Positions 1 through 7,935 of a stretch of 13,836 nucleotides of DNA are shown piece after piece. A program made the position numbers and the translations under genes. The notes beneath the pieces are model-generated. The model was not told where the DNA came from, did no database searches, and saw only the letters and a program-made list of their open reading frames with translations. Where the stretch lies: positions 1-13,836 of the forward strand of contig JAQZAY010000077.1 of assembly GCA_029239415.1 (NCBI GenBank), given 5' to 3'. The first letter of the stretch is position 1; each line of letters begins with the position of its first letter. The stretch is from Pseudomonas sp. (GTDB taxonomy: Bacteria; Pseudomonadota; Gammaproteobacteria; Pseudomonadales; Pseudomonadaceae).

Positions 1-1243
1 CGGTCAGCCAGTTGGTGACATGGAAGCCGTAGTACAGCTCGGCGTTGTACTCGCTGCGCTGGAGTGGCACGAAGCCCGGATTGTCGTAGTCGCTGATGCC
101 GCTCTGCGCGTTGAGCAGCTCGGCGCGCTTCTTCACATCGTCGTTGACGTGGATGCGGGCGATGCCAAAGCCGATGTCATCCTTGGGCCGGCCGTCGAAG
201 GCGCCGGTATACACCAGGCCGACCTGCTGGTAATTGTCGACCACGTTGGTGGCCTTGTCGTGCACGGTGAAGTTGGCGAACAGGCTCAGCCCGCGGCTGG
301 CATCGCCGTTGTGCGCGGTGACCTGCTGCTGCGCCACCACCCACCAGCCATGCTTGCTGGAGTGCGACTTGAAGGCGTTGCCAGTGACGCCCTGGGGCTG
401 GCCATCGATATCGTCGAAGACGTCGTCGGCCTTGGCGGTGCTGTAGTAGTAACCCAACCGGTAGGTGCCCGGCAGGCCGCCTGGCTTGGGCGACCAGACC
501 ATTTCCACCGGCAGGATCGCGCCCTTGGTGCCGCTGGTGCTCAGCTTGAAGCCATTGCCGGTCTCGAGGTTGGAGGGGTTCTGCTCGAAGGCCCCGGCCT
601 GGACGAAGAACTCGGGAGTCAGGTTGTAGCGCACGCGCAACGCCCACTGGCTGACGGGCCAGTTGTACCAGATGCCGCCCACCCAGTTGCCGACCTGCGA
701 GCCGCAGAACGCCAGGTTCTGGAAGTCGCAGGGGAAGGTGTTGAACTCCTCGCCCGGCCCATAGCGGCCGAATTTCACATCCAGCGCGCCATCGAAGTAT
801 TTCTGCCTGATCCACATCTGCGTCAGCCGCCAGGTCTGGCCGCGGCCCCAGACTTCCTGCACCGAGCTCAGGTGGCCTGCGCGTGGGTCGCCAATGCGGT
901 CGTTGGACAGGTTGCGTCCGCTGCGCTCGGTGATCGCCAGCTTGAACTCGGCATCCTGCCAGCCGAGGATCTTCTGCAAGTCCAGGTGCATGCCCAGGGC
1001 GAACTGGTCGCTGTAGCGCGCCGTCTGGTCGTCGTTGTAGCCACCATCGAGATTGCTCGCAACCTCCCCTACATAGTCCAGGGTAAAGTCGTAGCCCTTG
1101 TCGAGCAGCTCGGTGCGGGTGCCGCCCCAATCGCCGCTCATCCATTTCGAATCGGCCGAAAAGGCCTCGGCAGCCTGCGCTTCCCCGGTCATCCCCAGGG
1201 CCGCCAGGAGGGTCAGCGACCCCAGGCTCTTGCGATATGCCAT
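1..1243 (-). CDS. oprB: Carbohydrate-selective outer-membrane porin OprB (3' end missing)
   Basis: This is a glucose-inducible outer-membrane porin that lets glucose and related sugars into the periplasm, where GtsA captures them. Reading the minus strand from the ATG at 1241-1243 gives 414 codons that run off the left edge of the window. By the usual OprB length, roughly the last 30-35 residues are missing. The protein starts MAYRKSLGSL and has a signal peptide with probable cleavage after AQA at residue 24. Next comes the OprB-type opening SKWMSGDWGGTRTELLDKG. The rest is rich in aromatic, alternating segments typical of a beta-barrel, including FDGALDVKFGRYGPGEEF and a two-cysteine segment (FPCDFQNLAFCGSQ). 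A GAGGA ribosome binding site (1251-1255) fixes the start. The gene lies 51 bp downstream of gtsD on the same strand, so co-transcription with gtsABCD is likely. Family assignment is secure; the exact sugar range is inferred from context. Confidence 0.93.
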   Translation of the reverse strand, partial: MAYRKSLGSLTLLAALGMTGEAQAAEAFSADSKWMSGDWGGTRTELLDKGYDFTLDYVGEVASNLDGGYNDDQTARYSDQFALGMHLDLQKILGWQDAEFKLAITERSGRNLSNDRIGDPRAGHLSSVQEVWGRGQTWRLTQMWIRQKYFDGALDVKFGRYGPGEEFNTFPCDFQNLAFCGSQVGNWVGGIWYNWPVSQWALRVRYNLTPEFFVQAGAFEQNPSNLETGNGFKLSTSGTKGAILPVEMVWSPKPGGLPGTYRLGYYYSTAKADDVFDDIDGQPQGVTGNAFKSHSSKHGWWVVAQQQVTAHNGDASRGLSLFANFTVHDKATNVVDNYQQVGLVYTGAFDGRPKDDIGFGIARIHVNDDVKKRAELLNAQSGISDYDNPGFVPLQRSEYNAELYYGFHVTNWLT

Positions 1244-1258
1244 CGTTGTATCCTCGCG

Positions 1259-1269
1259 TTCTTATTGTT
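1259..1269 (-). promoter_or_regulatory. Candidate Crc/Hfq catabolite-repression motif upstream of oprB
   Basis: On the minus strand this reads AACAATAAGAA, which contains a full match to AAnAAnAA and extends it by one AAn repeat. It ends three bases before the GAGGA ribosome binding site of oprB. A-rich motifs at this place are the known binding sites for Hfq with Crc, which block translation of sugar and other catabolic genes in Pseudomonas when preferred carbon sources are present. Binding here is inferred. Confidence 0.55.
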
Positions 1270-1294
1270 GTAGATGTGTTGGTTCTACATCGGT

Positions 1295-2449
1295 TCAGCG
1301 GCCCTTGAACCTCGCCACATTGCCTGTGGCATCGAGGGACCGGGCGGGCGCGTCCAGGCGCTCGCCGCTGGCCGCGTCGAACAGCAGCACCCGTGACGGG
1401 TCGAACTGCAGGGTCAGGTTGTCGCCGATCCGGCAGCTGATATCCGGCGCCAGGCGGCAACACACCTTGGTCTGGTTGAGGGTGACGAACGCCAGCAGGT
1501 CCGGACCGGTCGGTTCGGTGATCTGCACTTCGGCGCGCAGCTGCGGCAGGCCATCGCCGCTTCCTGCGGCCAGGGCGATCTGCTCGGGGCGGATGCCCAG
1601 AATCACCTCGCGAGCCTCCAGCCCGACCGTGCCGATGCCCAGTGGCAGTTCGCAGCGTGCCTGGCCGCTGTCGAGCAGCGCCACCAGCCGCGTGTCCTGG
1701 CGGGTCAGGCGGGCCGGGATGAAGTTCATCGGCGGCGAGCCGATGAAGCTTGCGACAAACAGGTTCGCCGGGTCGTTGTAGATCTGCTGCGGCGTGCCGA
1801 ACTGCTGGATCAGCCCATCCTTCATCACCGCCACCTTGTCGCCCAGGGTCATGGCCTCGATCTGGTCATGGGTGACGTACACCGTGGTGGTCTTCAGACG
1901 CTGGTGCATCAGCTTGATCTCGGTGCGCATCTCTACCCGCAGCTTGGCATCGAGGTTCGACAGCGGTTCGTCGAACAGGTAGATCTTCGGCCGCCGCGCC
2001 AGCGCCCGGCCCATGGCCACGCGCTGCTGCTGGCCACCGGACAGCTGGCCAGGCTTGCGATCGAGCAAATGCTCGATCTGCAGCAGCCTGGACACCCGCG
2101 CCACCTCCTGCTCGATGTCCGCCCTGGCCATCTTGCGAATCTTCAGGCCGAAGGCGATGTTGTCGCGCACGCTCATGGTCGGGTACAGCGCGTACGACTG
2201 GAAGACCATGGCGATGTCGCGGTCCTTGGGACTCATGCCGCTGATGTCGGCATCGTCCACCAGGATCTCCCCGCCGCTGATCTGCTCGAGGCCGGCGATG
2301 CAGTTCATCAGGGTCGACTTGCCGCAGCCGGAGGGGCCGACCAGTATCAGGAACTCCCCCGAATCGATGGCCAGGTCGATGGCCTTGAGAGTGTCCGGCA
2401 GCCCGCTGCCATAGGTCTTGTTGACGTTGCGTAGTTGAAGACGTGCCAT
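1295..2449 (-). CDS. gtsD: Glucose ABC transporter ATP-binding protein GtsD
   Basis: This is the 384-residue cytoplasmic ATPase that powers glucose import through GtsB/GtsC. It belongs to the MalK/UgpC (CUT1) type of sugar ABC ATPase. Visible motifs are Walker [10 protein letters not shown] at 38-46, Q-loop Gln84, signature LSGGQ at 136-140, Walker B YLFDE at 157-161 and switch His194. After about residue 240 comes the extra C-terminal OB/TOBE-like domain found in MalK homologues. The start ATG at 2447-2449 ([14 protein letters not shown]) was chosen over an in-frame codon at 2512 because it has a GGGG-rich ribosome binding site and lies just 4 bp after the gtsC stop. All ATPase residues are present. 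CUT1 ATPases can serve more than one sugar, so the glucose role rests on the neighbours (gtsA, gtsB, gtsC, oprB). Confidence 0.95.
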   Translation of the reverse strand: MARLQLRNVNKTYGSGLPDTLKAIDLAIDSGEFLILVGPSGCGKSTLMNCIAGLEQISGGEILVDDADISGMSPKDRDIAMVFQSYALYPTMSVRDNIAFGLKIRKMARADIEQEVARVSRLLQIEHLLDRKPGQLSGGQQQRVAMGRALARRPKIYLFDEPLSNLDAKLRVEMRTEIKLMHQRLKTTTVYVTHDQIEAMTLGDKVAVMKDGLIQQFGTPQQIYNDPANLFVASFIGSPPMNFIPARLTRQDTRLVALLDSGQARCELPLGIGTVGLEAREVILGIRPEQIALAAGSGDGLPQLRAEVQITEPTGPDLLAFVTLNQTKVCCRLAPDISCRIGDNLTLQFDPSRVLLFDAASGERLDAPARSLDATGNVARFKGR

Positions 2450-2453
2450 GTGC

Positions 2454-3290
2454 CTACCCCTTGACTGCGCCGGCGGTGAGCCCACGCAGGAAATATTTGC
2501 CCGCCACGACATACACCAGCAAGGTCGGTAATCCGGCGATCATTGCCGCTGCCATGTCGACGTTGTATTCCTTGGCCCCGGTGCTGGTGTTGACCAGGTT
2601 GTTCAAGGCCACGGTGATCGGCTGGCCGTCGCCGCTGGCGAACACCACGCCAAACAGGAAGTCGTTCCAGATCTGGGTGAACTGCCAGATCAGGCAGACC
2701 ATGATGATCGGCAGCGACATCGGCAGCAGGATGCGTGCGAAGATGGTGAAAAACCCCGCCCCGTCGAGCCGCGCCGCCTGCACCAGTGCCTGGGGCACGC
2801 TGCAGTAGTAGTTGCGGAAGAACAGCGTGGTGAAGGCCAGCCCGTACACCACATGCACCAGCACCAGGCCAGTGGTGGTGCTGGCCAGCCCGAGCTTGCC
2901 AAGGGTGAAGGACGCGGGCAGCAGCACGGTCTGGAACGGCAGGAAGCAGCCGAACAGCAGCAGGCCGAAGAACAGCTGCGACCCACGAAAGCGCCACATC
3001 GACAGTACATAGCCGTTGAGCGCGCCCAGCAGCGTGGAAATCAGCACCGCCGGCACGGTGATCTTCACCGAGTTCCAGAAGTAGCCGCCCACGGCGTCCC
3101 ACGCCTTGAGCCAGCCGATGCCGGTGAACGCCTCCGGCCAGCTGAGCAGGTTGCCGGTGCGGATGTCCTCGGGACCCTTAAAGCTGGTCAGCAGCATGAC
3201 GATCAACGGGATCAGGTACAGCGCGCAGGCCAGCAGCAAGGTGCCGTGGATGGCCAGGCGGCCGGGGGAAAACCAGCGCTGGCTAGTCAT
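2454..3290 (-). CDS. gtsC: Glucose ABC transporter permease GtsC
   Basis: This is a 278-residue inner-membrane permease of the MalG-like CUT1 class that forms the glucose channel with GtsB. It has about six hydrophobic segments; the first spans about residues 15-36 (LLLACALYLIPLIVMLL). The conserved cytoplasmic EAA loop that docks on the ATPase is at 168-190, with core QAARLDGAGF; the usual leading Glu is replaced by Gln here. The start ATG at 3288-3290 overlaps the end of gtsB by 8 bp (gtsB stop TAG at 3283-3285), which suggests translational coupling. The stop lies 4 bp before the gtsD start. Length and composition fit the family, with no sign of damage. Confidence 0.95.
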   Translation of the reverse strand: MTSQRWFSPGRLAIHGTLLLACALYLIPLIVMLLTSFKGPEDIRTGNLLSWPEAFTGIGWLKAWDAVGGYFWNSVKITVPAVLISTLLGALNGYVLSMWRFRGSQLFFGLLLFGCFLPFQTVLLPASFTLGKLGLASTTTGLVLVHVVYGLAFTTLFFRNYYCSVPQALVQAARLDGAGFFTIFARILLPMSLPIIMVCLIWQFTQIWNDFLFGVVFASGDGQPITVALNNLVNTSTGAKEYNVDMAAAMIAGLPTLLVYVVAGKYFLRGLTAGAVKG

Positions 3291-4191
3291 GGCGCTTGTT
3301 CCTCAGTTCCGAATACAGGTAAGGCACCAGGATCGCCAGGATCGCGCCCAGCATCAGCATGGCGCTGGCCGACCCCATGCCCATCTGCCCGCGGCTGAAG
3401 GTGAACGAATACATGAACATCGCCGGCAGGTCCGAGGCATAGCCCGGGCCGCCCGCGGTCATGGCCGCGACCAGGTCGAAGCTCTTGATGGCGATGTGCG
3501 CGAGGATCATCACCGCGCTGAAGAACACCGGCCGCAGGCTCGGCAGCACGATGCGCAGGTAGATCCGCGGCAGGCTCGCGCCGTCGACCTGCGCGGCCCG
3601 CACGATCGATGAATCGACACCTCGCAGGCCCGCCAGGAACAATGCCATGACAAAGCCGGAGGCCTGCCACACGGCCGCGATCACCAGGCAGTACACCACC
3701 CGCTCGGGGTCCACCAGCCAGTCGAAGCGAAAACCTTCCCAGCCCCAGTCGCGCAGCAACTTGTCCAGGCCCAGGCCCGGATTGAGCAGCCACTTCCAGG
3801 CGGTGCCGGTGACGATCATCGACAGGGCCATGGGGTAGAGGTAGACAGTGCGGATGAAGCCTTCGCGGCGGATGCGCTGGTCGAGCAGCACCGCCAGCAG
3901 CACGCCGATCACCAGGCTGATGCCGATGAACAGGCCGCCGAACACCAGCAGGTTCTTGCTCGCGACCCACCAGCGGTCGTTGCCCATCAGCTTGGCGTAC
4001 TGGGCAAGGCCTGCCCATTTGTAGCTGGGCATGAAGCTCGAGTGGGTGAACGACAGCACCAGGGTCCAGAGGATGTAGCCGTAGAAGCCGACCAGCACGA
4101 TCAGCATGCTGGGGGCCAGTACCAGCTTGGGTAGCCAGCGTTGCAGGGCGTCCAGGGGGGAGGCCCGCAGGGGTGCGGTAATTGTTGTCAT
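3283..4191 (-). CDS. gtsB: Glucose ABC transporter permease GtsB
   Basis: This is a 302-residue inner-membrane permease, MalF-like CUT1 class, and the partner of GtsC. The protein starts MTTITAPLRASPLDALQRW and has a first membrane segment at about 22-46. Further hydrophobic spans include 82-103 and 166-188. The EAA loop is at 196-217 with core RAAQVDGASLPRI. The reading frame is open upstream to 4299, but that extension translates the REP palindrome and has no hydrophobic or conserved content, so the ATG at 4189-4191 is preferred. The ribosome binding site there is weak (a GAG about 10 bases upstream). It follows gtsA by 131 bp, an unusually large gap for this compact operon and one filled by a REP doublet. 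It overlaps gtsC by 8 bp. Confidence 0.94.
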   Translation of the reverse strand: MTTITAPLRASPLDALQRWLPKLVLAPSMLIVLVGFYGYILWTLVLSFTHSSFMPSYKWAGLAQYAKLMGNDRWWVASKNLLVFGGLFIGISLVIGVLLAVLLDQRIRREGFIRTVYLYPMALSMIVTGTAWKWLLNPGLGLDKLLRDWGWEGFRFDWLVDPERVVYCLVIAAVWQASGFVMALFLAGLRGVDSSIVRAAQVDGASLPRIYLRIVLPSLRPVFFSAVMILAHIAIKSFDLVAAMTAGGPGYASDLPAMFMYSFTFSRGQMGMGSASAMLMLGAILAILVPYLYSELRNKRHD

Positions 4192-4211
4192 GTGGTCTGG
4201 TCTCGAGTTCG

Positions 4212-4302
4212 GCGGTGCCCCTTTTCGCTGGCAAGCCAGCTCCCACAATGACCGTATGCACCGCAGCTGTGGAAGCTGGCTTGCCAGCGAAAAGGGCACC
4301 GC
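4212..4302. repeat. REP doublet (inverted pair) between gtsA and gtsB
   Basis: Two copies of a REP-like element face each other. The left arm is 4212-4247, the right arm 4268-4302, and a 20-base loop separates them. The arms are reverse complements over about 35 bases with one mismatch and one missing G. Each arm contains the smaller palindrome GCTGGC-TT-GCCAGC. The core resembles the repetitive extragenic palindromes common in P. putida-group genomes (family recognition, not searched). In gtsABCD mRNA it would fold into a very stable hairpin. No T-run follows, so it is not a classic intrinsic terminator. Confidence 0.88.
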
Positions 4303-4322
4303 AGGTCAGGTGCCTGGCGCGC

Positions 4323-5585
4323 CTACTTGGCCGACTTGATCGCCGAATCCAGGTGTTTCACCGCCTTCAGCGGATCGGCCTTGGGATCGTTGAGGAAGTT
4401 GGTGACCACGTCGAAGATGGCGCCCTGCACCGCCAGCGTCGAGGCCATGTTGTGCGCCATGCTCGGCTGCAGCCCGTCGCCCTGCTCGGCCACCTTGAAG
4501 TCCTTGGCCGACTGCTGGGTGCAGGCGTCGAAGGCGCTCATGTCCATGTCCTGGCGCACCGGCAGCGAGCCCTTGTTCTGGTTGAACACGGTCTGGAACT
4601 GCGGCTCGAGCGCCACCTTGGCCAGGTCGTTCTGGGCCTTGATGTCGTTGTCGTCCTTGAGCCTGAACATGGCCAGCGAGTCGATGTTGTAGGTGAAGCT
4701 GCCCTGGGTGCCGGGGAATGCCACGCACTGGTAGTCCTTGCCCGCGACCTTGCCGGCGGCGGTCCACTCGCTCTTGGCCCAGTCGCCCATGATCTGCATG
4801 CCAGCCTTGCCGCTGATGACGTCGGCGGCGGCGATGTTCCAGTCGCGCCCGGCACGGTTGGGGTCCATGTAGCTGCCCAGGCGCTGCAGGGTGCGGAAGA
4901 CCTCGACCATCGGCTCACCGGTCAGGGTCTTTTCGTCCAGCTCGACGAAGGCGGCGTGGTAGCCCTTGGGCCCGAGCATGCTCAGCACCAGGCTCTCGAA
5001 CACGGTGCTGTCCTGCCACGGCTGGCCGCCATGGGCCAGGGGCTGGAAGCCGGCGGCCTTGAGCTGGTCGGCGGCGGCGAACAGCTCGTCCAGGGTGGTC
5101 GGCACCTTGGCCCCGGCCTTCTCGAACACCTGCGGGTTGATCCACAGCCAGTTGACCCGGTGGATGTTCACCGGCACGGCCACGTAGTGGCCGTCGTACT
5201 TCATGATCCGGGCCACCTTGGGTGGCAGCAGCGCATCCCAGTTGTTGGCCCCGGAGACCTCATCGAGCTCGGTGAGCAGGCCCAGGGCGCCCCACTCCTG
5301 GATATCCGGGCCCTTGATCTGCGCGGCGGCGGGCGGGTTGCCAGCGACCGCGCGGCTTTTCAGCACGGTCATGGCAGCGGCGCCACCGCCACCGGCCACT
5401 GCGTTGTCCTTCCAGGTGAAGCCGTCTTTCTCGACCTGGGCCTTGAGGGTCTGGACAGCCGCGGCTTCGCCGCCGGAAGTCCACCAGTGCAGCACTTCGA
5501 CGGTACCGTTGCCGGCAGCGGTGGCGTTCAGGGGCAGCAGGGAGGCAAGGGAAATGACAGCGGCTAGACGCGTGATCGGATTCAT
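4323..5585 (-). CDS. gtsA: Periplasmic glucose-binding protein GtsA
   Basis: This is a 420-residue solute-binding protein (family 1, CUT1 type) that captures glucose in the periplasm and delivers it to GtsB/GtsC. A signal peptide covers about residues 1-24 (basic start, hydrophobic [13 protein letters not shown], Ala-rich cleavage region ATAA). The mature protein opens with [17 protein letters not shown]. The paired Trp34-Trp35 and nearby Glu40 match the sugar-stacking region of Pseudomonas glucose-binding proteins (family knowledge). Lys91 lies in the [11 protein letters not shown] motif. The start is the ATG at 5583-5585. The frame is open upstream to 5714, but only this start is followed directly by a signal peptide, and an AAAGG ribosome binding site lies at 5596-5600. 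It is the first gene of the gts operon, 136 bp after gtrS. Confidence 0.95.
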   Translation of the reverse strand: MNPITRLAAVISLASLLPLNATAAGNGTVEVLHWWTSGGEAAAVQTLKAQVEKDGFTWKDNAVAGGGGAAAMTVLKSRAVAGNPPAAAQIKGPDIQEWGALGLLTELDEVSGANNWDALLPPKVARIMKYDGHYVAVPVNIHRVNWLWINPQVFEKAGAKVPTTLDELFAAADQLKAAGFQPLAHGGQPWQDSTVFESLVLSMLGPKGYHAAFVELDEKTLTGEPMVEVFRTLQRLGSYMDPNRAGRDWNIAAADVISGKAGMQIMGDWAKSEWTAAGKVAGKDYQCVAFPGTQGSFTYNIDSLAMFRLKDDNDIKAQNDLAKVALEPQFQTVFNQNKGSLPVRQDMDMSAFDACTQQSAKDFKVAEQGDGLQPSMAHNMASTLAVQGAIFDVVTNFLNDPKADPLKAVKHLDSAIKSAK

Positions 5586-5601
5586 CGAAACAGGACCTTT
5601 A

Positions 5602-5609
5602 TTGTTGTT
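5602..5609 (-). promoter_or_regulatory. Candidate Crc/Hfq motif upstream of gtsA
   Basis: The minus strand reads AACAACAA, an exact AAnAAnAA match, followed at once by TAAAGG containing the gtsA ribosome binding site. The position is the one expected for Hfq/Crc translational repression. The same kind of motif occurs before oprB, at the other end of the same gene cluster. Function is inferred from motif and position. Confidence 0.6.
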
Positions 5610-5691
5610 ATGCAGGGGCAAGTCATGGTTGCTTGCGCTTGCATCGGAGTCTAACCAGCCGCTGACGGCCGGCAGGTAACGAAAGGACGTG

Positions 5692-5717
5692 CGAATGTCA
5701 CCATCCTGTGACATTCG
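5692..5717. promoter_or_regulatory. Perfect 26-bp palindrome between gtrS and gtsA
   Basis: The arms CGAATGTCAC (5692-5701) and GTGACATTCG (5708-5717) are perfect reverse complements around a 6-base spacer CATCCT. It lies 4 bp after the gtrS stop codon and about 107 bp upstream of the gtsA start. No T-run follows on the minus strand, so a simple intrinsic terminator is not supported. It could be an operator controlling gtsA, or a hairpin at the 3' end of the gtrS transcript. The palindrome is certain; its role is not. Confidence 0.6.
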
Positions 5718-5721
5718 AGGC

Positions 5722-7176
5722 TCAGTCCGGTGTGCGTGGCAGGCTCAAGGTCACCCGCAGGCCGCCCTGGCGCAGGTTGAGCAGGCTCACCTCGCCGCCA
5801 TGGCTGTGCGCGATATTGCGGGCTATGCCCAGCCCCAGGCCATAGCCCTGCTGGTGCCCGGCCAGGCGCACGTGCGGTTCGAACACCTCTTCGAGGCGTT
5901 GCTCGGGCACCCCGGGGCCCTGGTCGTCGACCTGCAGGACAAACCCGCTGGCGCTGTCGATGACGCGCAGGTGCGCGCGCTCGCCGTACTTGATGGCATT
6001 GTCGATCAGGTTGCCGATGCAGCGCCGCAACGCCAGCGGCTTGCCGGGATAAGGCGCCAGCGCGCGACCTTCGAGGGTCAGGCTGCCACAACCAAGGTAG
6101 GGTTCGGCGAGCATCTCCAGCGCTTGGTTGAGGTCGACGGGCTCGATGTTCTCGTGGATATCGGTGTCCTTCACGCACTGCAGGGCGCCCTTGACCAGCA
6201 GCTCCAGCTCATCGAGATCGCGGCCGAAGCGGGCCTGCAGTTGCTCGTCCTCCAGCAGTTCGACGCGCAGGCGCAGGCGCGTGATGGGCGTGCGCAGGTC
6301 GTGGGAGATGGCGCTGAACAACTGGCTGCGCTCGGTGAGGTAGCGGCTGATGCGCTCGCGCATGCTGTTGAACGCCCGGGCCACGTCCGCCACTTCGCTG
6401 CCGCCGCCTTCGCTGGCCGGTGCCACGTCAGCGCCCAGCGACAACTCCCGCGCAGCGCGCGCCAGGCGCTTGAGCGGACGGCTCTGCCAGTGCACCAGCA
6501 AGCCGATGAACAGCAGCAGGAAGGCGCTGGTGAGCACGACGAAACCCAATTGCTGGCGCGGCAGGCGTGCGGGCTCGAGGCTGGTGTAGGGCTCGGGCAG
6601 CAGCGAGGCGATGTACAGCCATTCCTCGTCGCCCAGGCGGATCTGCGTCACCAGCACCGGCGGGTCGAGCGGCTCCAGGGTCAGCGAGTAGTGCGCCCAG
6701 GAGCGCGGCAGCTCGTCCAGGCGCAGGCCGCTGTTGAAGATGCGCAGCTCCTTGGGACTGACGAACTCCACCGAGACATCCATCTGCTGGCCCAGGCGCT
6801 CGTGCAGCACCTGCTCGAACACCTCGATCACCGCGCGCTTGCGCGGGGTGACGGGCAGTACCGGCATGTCCAGCGGCTTGTCGTTGAGCGACACGACGAA
6901 GCGCGTGCCGCCCATGCTGCGCAACTGGTCCAGGACCATGGGCCGGTACGCCACCGGCAAGGAGCGGAAGTAGCTGACACTGGCGCTCATCGAATGGGCC
7001 AGGCTTGCGGCACTGGCCTGCAGCCCCTGCAACTGACTGGCGCGCAGCTGGGAGACCCAGATCAGGCTCGACAGGCCCTGCGCCAGCAGCACCACCAGCA
7101 AGGTCAGCAGCAGCATGCGCCCCAGCAGCGAGCGCGGCAGCAAGCGCCAGCGTGGCTCAGGACGCGGGGCTGACAT
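5722..7176 (-). CDS. gtrS: Sensor histidine kinase GtrS of the glucose two-component system
   Basis: This is a 484-residue membrane histidine kinase that, with GltR, controls glucose uptake and catabolism genes. In Pseudomonas the GtrS input is reported to be sugar-acid intermediates such as 2-ketogluconate. Transmembrane helix 1 is at about 18-40 and helix 2 at about 209-229. They enclose a periplasmic sensor domain of about 170 residues. A HAMP linker spans about 230-283. The phosphorylated His292 is in SHDLRTP. The N-box [10 protein letters not shown] has Asn393, and the nucleotide-binding glycine boxes are DDQGPGV at 417-423 and GYGLGLG at 444-450. All catalytic motifs are intact. The start ATG at 7174-7176 overlaps the end of gltR by 20 bp, so the two are very likely translationally coupled. 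The ligand assignment comes from the family, not from this sequence. Confidence 0.92.
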   Translation of the reverse strand: MSAPRPEPRWRLLPRSLLGRMLLLTLLVVLLAQGLSSLIWVSQLRASQLQGLQASAASLAHSMSASVSYFRSLPVAYRPMVLDQLRSMGGTRFVVSLNDKPLDMPVLPVTPRKRAVIEVFEQVLHERLGQQMDVSVEFVSPKELRIFNSGLRLDELPRSWAHYSLTLEPLDPPVLVTQIRLGDEEWLYIASLLPEPYTSLEPARLPRQQLGFVVLTSAFLLLFIGLLVHWQSRPLKRLARAARELSLGADVAPASEGGGSEVADVARAFNSMRERISRYLTERSQLFSAISHDLRTPITRLRLRVELLEDEQLQARFGRDLDELELLVKGALQCVKDTDIHENIEPVDLNQALEMLAEPYLGCGSLTLEGRALAPYPGKPLALRRCIGNLIDNAIKYGERAHLRVIDSASGFVLQVDDQGPGVPEQRLEEVFEPHVRLAGHQQGYGLGLGIARNIAHSHGGEVSLLNLRQGGLRVTLSLPRTPD

Positions 7177-7882
7177 GGGCCGCCAGCAGGTAGCCGCTGC
7201 CGCGCACGGTGCGGATCAGCCGTGGTGGCTTGTCGATGTCGCGCAAGCGCTGGCGCAGGCGGCTGACTGCCATGTCGACGATGCGGTCGAGCGGCATCGG
7301 CTCGCGCCCGCGGGTGGCGTTGCCGATGGTGTCGCGGTCGAGAATCTGCTGGGGATGATCGAGAAACAGCTTGAGCAGGGCAAAGTCCGCGCCGGTGAGG
7401 ATCACTTCCTCGCCATCGCGGTGGAACAGCCGGTGGCTGACCGTGTCCAGGCGCCAATCATCGAAGGCCAGCACGTCGTGGCTGGGCGCTGCCTGGGCGA
7501 ATCCCGCGCGGCGCAGCAGCGCCTTGATCCGTGCCTGCAGCTCGCGGGGGCTGAACGGCTTGCCCAGGTAATCGTCGGCGCCCAGTTCCAGGCCGATGAC
7601 CCGGTCGGTCTCGTCGGAACTGGCGGTCAGCATGATGATCGGCACCTGCGCCAGGCGTGGATGCTCGCGTACCCAGCGGCACAGGCTGAAACCGTCCTCG
7701 CCAGGCAGCATCACGTCCAGGATCACCAGGTCGCTCGGCGCCGACTCGAGCGCCTCGCGAAAGCCATGGCCGTCGGCCACGGCGCGGACCTGGTAACCGA
7801 GACGGTCCAGGTAGATGCCCAGGAGTTCACGCAGGTCCTGGTCGTCGTCGACCAGCAGGATCGATCTAGCGGCAGTGCTCAC
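7157..7882 (-). CDS. gltR: OmpR-type response regulator GltR
   Basis: This is a 241-residue cytoplasmic DNA-binding response regulator, the partner of GtrS. The receiver domain covers about 1-120, with acidic pocket Asp12-Asp14, phosphoacceptor Asp56 (ILDVMLP), Thr86 and Lys108 (LGKPF). A winged-helix OmpR/PhoB domain covers about 135-237, with recognition helix region [14 protein letters not shown] and wing [10 protein letters not shown]. The start is taken as the GTG at 7880-7882 because an AAGGATGGG ribosome binding site ends 6 bases upstream and the protein then begins [13 protein letters not shown], as is usual for receivers. A longer in-frame reading to 7939 would need a TTG overlapping the end of glk. 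It follows glk by 53 bp and overlaps gtrS by 20 bp. In Pseudomonas GltR is known to act on the gts promoter. Confidence 0.92.
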   Translation of the reverse strand: MSTAARSILLVDDDQDLRELLGIYLDRLGYQVRAVADGHGFREALESAPSDLVILDVMLPGEDGFSLCRWVREHPRLAQVPIIMLTASSDETDRVIGLELGADDYLGKPFSPRELQARIKALLRRAGFAQAAPSHDVLAFDDWRLDTVSHRLFHRDGEEVILTGADFALLKLFLDHPQQILDRDTIGNATRGREPMPLDRIVDMAVSRLRQRLRDIDKPPRLIRTVRGSGYLLAAHVSPAS

Positions 7883-7935
7883 AACAGTCCCATCCTTTAC
7901 TCGACGCGGGTCTTGCGCCCGCTGTTGCCCTGGCT

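Noticed and set aside
20..1273. Long plus-strand open frame (417 codons) opposite oprB
   Set aside because: It is the antisense shadow of the OprB frame. It has a low-complexity Val/Ala/Leu-rich translation with no family motif, while the minus strand has a clear signal peptide and OprB motifs.
4192..4299. Longer N-terminus for GtsB from an upstream in-frame start
   Set aside because: The added residues translate the REP palindrome and carry no signal or membrane sequence. The ATG at 4191 gives the expected protein.
4212..4302. REP doublet as an intrinsic terminator ending gtsA transcription
   Set aside because: No T-run follows the stem, and gtsB has no evident promoter of its own between the stem and its start. 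Partial attenuation remains possible.
4182..5567. 461-codon plus-strand open frame opposite gtsA
   Set aside because: This is a GC-driven antisense frame rich in Val, Leu, Gly and His. GtsA on the other strand has a signal peptide and sugar-binding motifs.
5586..5714. Longer N-terminus for GtsA
   Set aside because: It would bury the signal peptide behind about 43 polar residues. The ribosome binding site and signal peptide both support the start at 5585.
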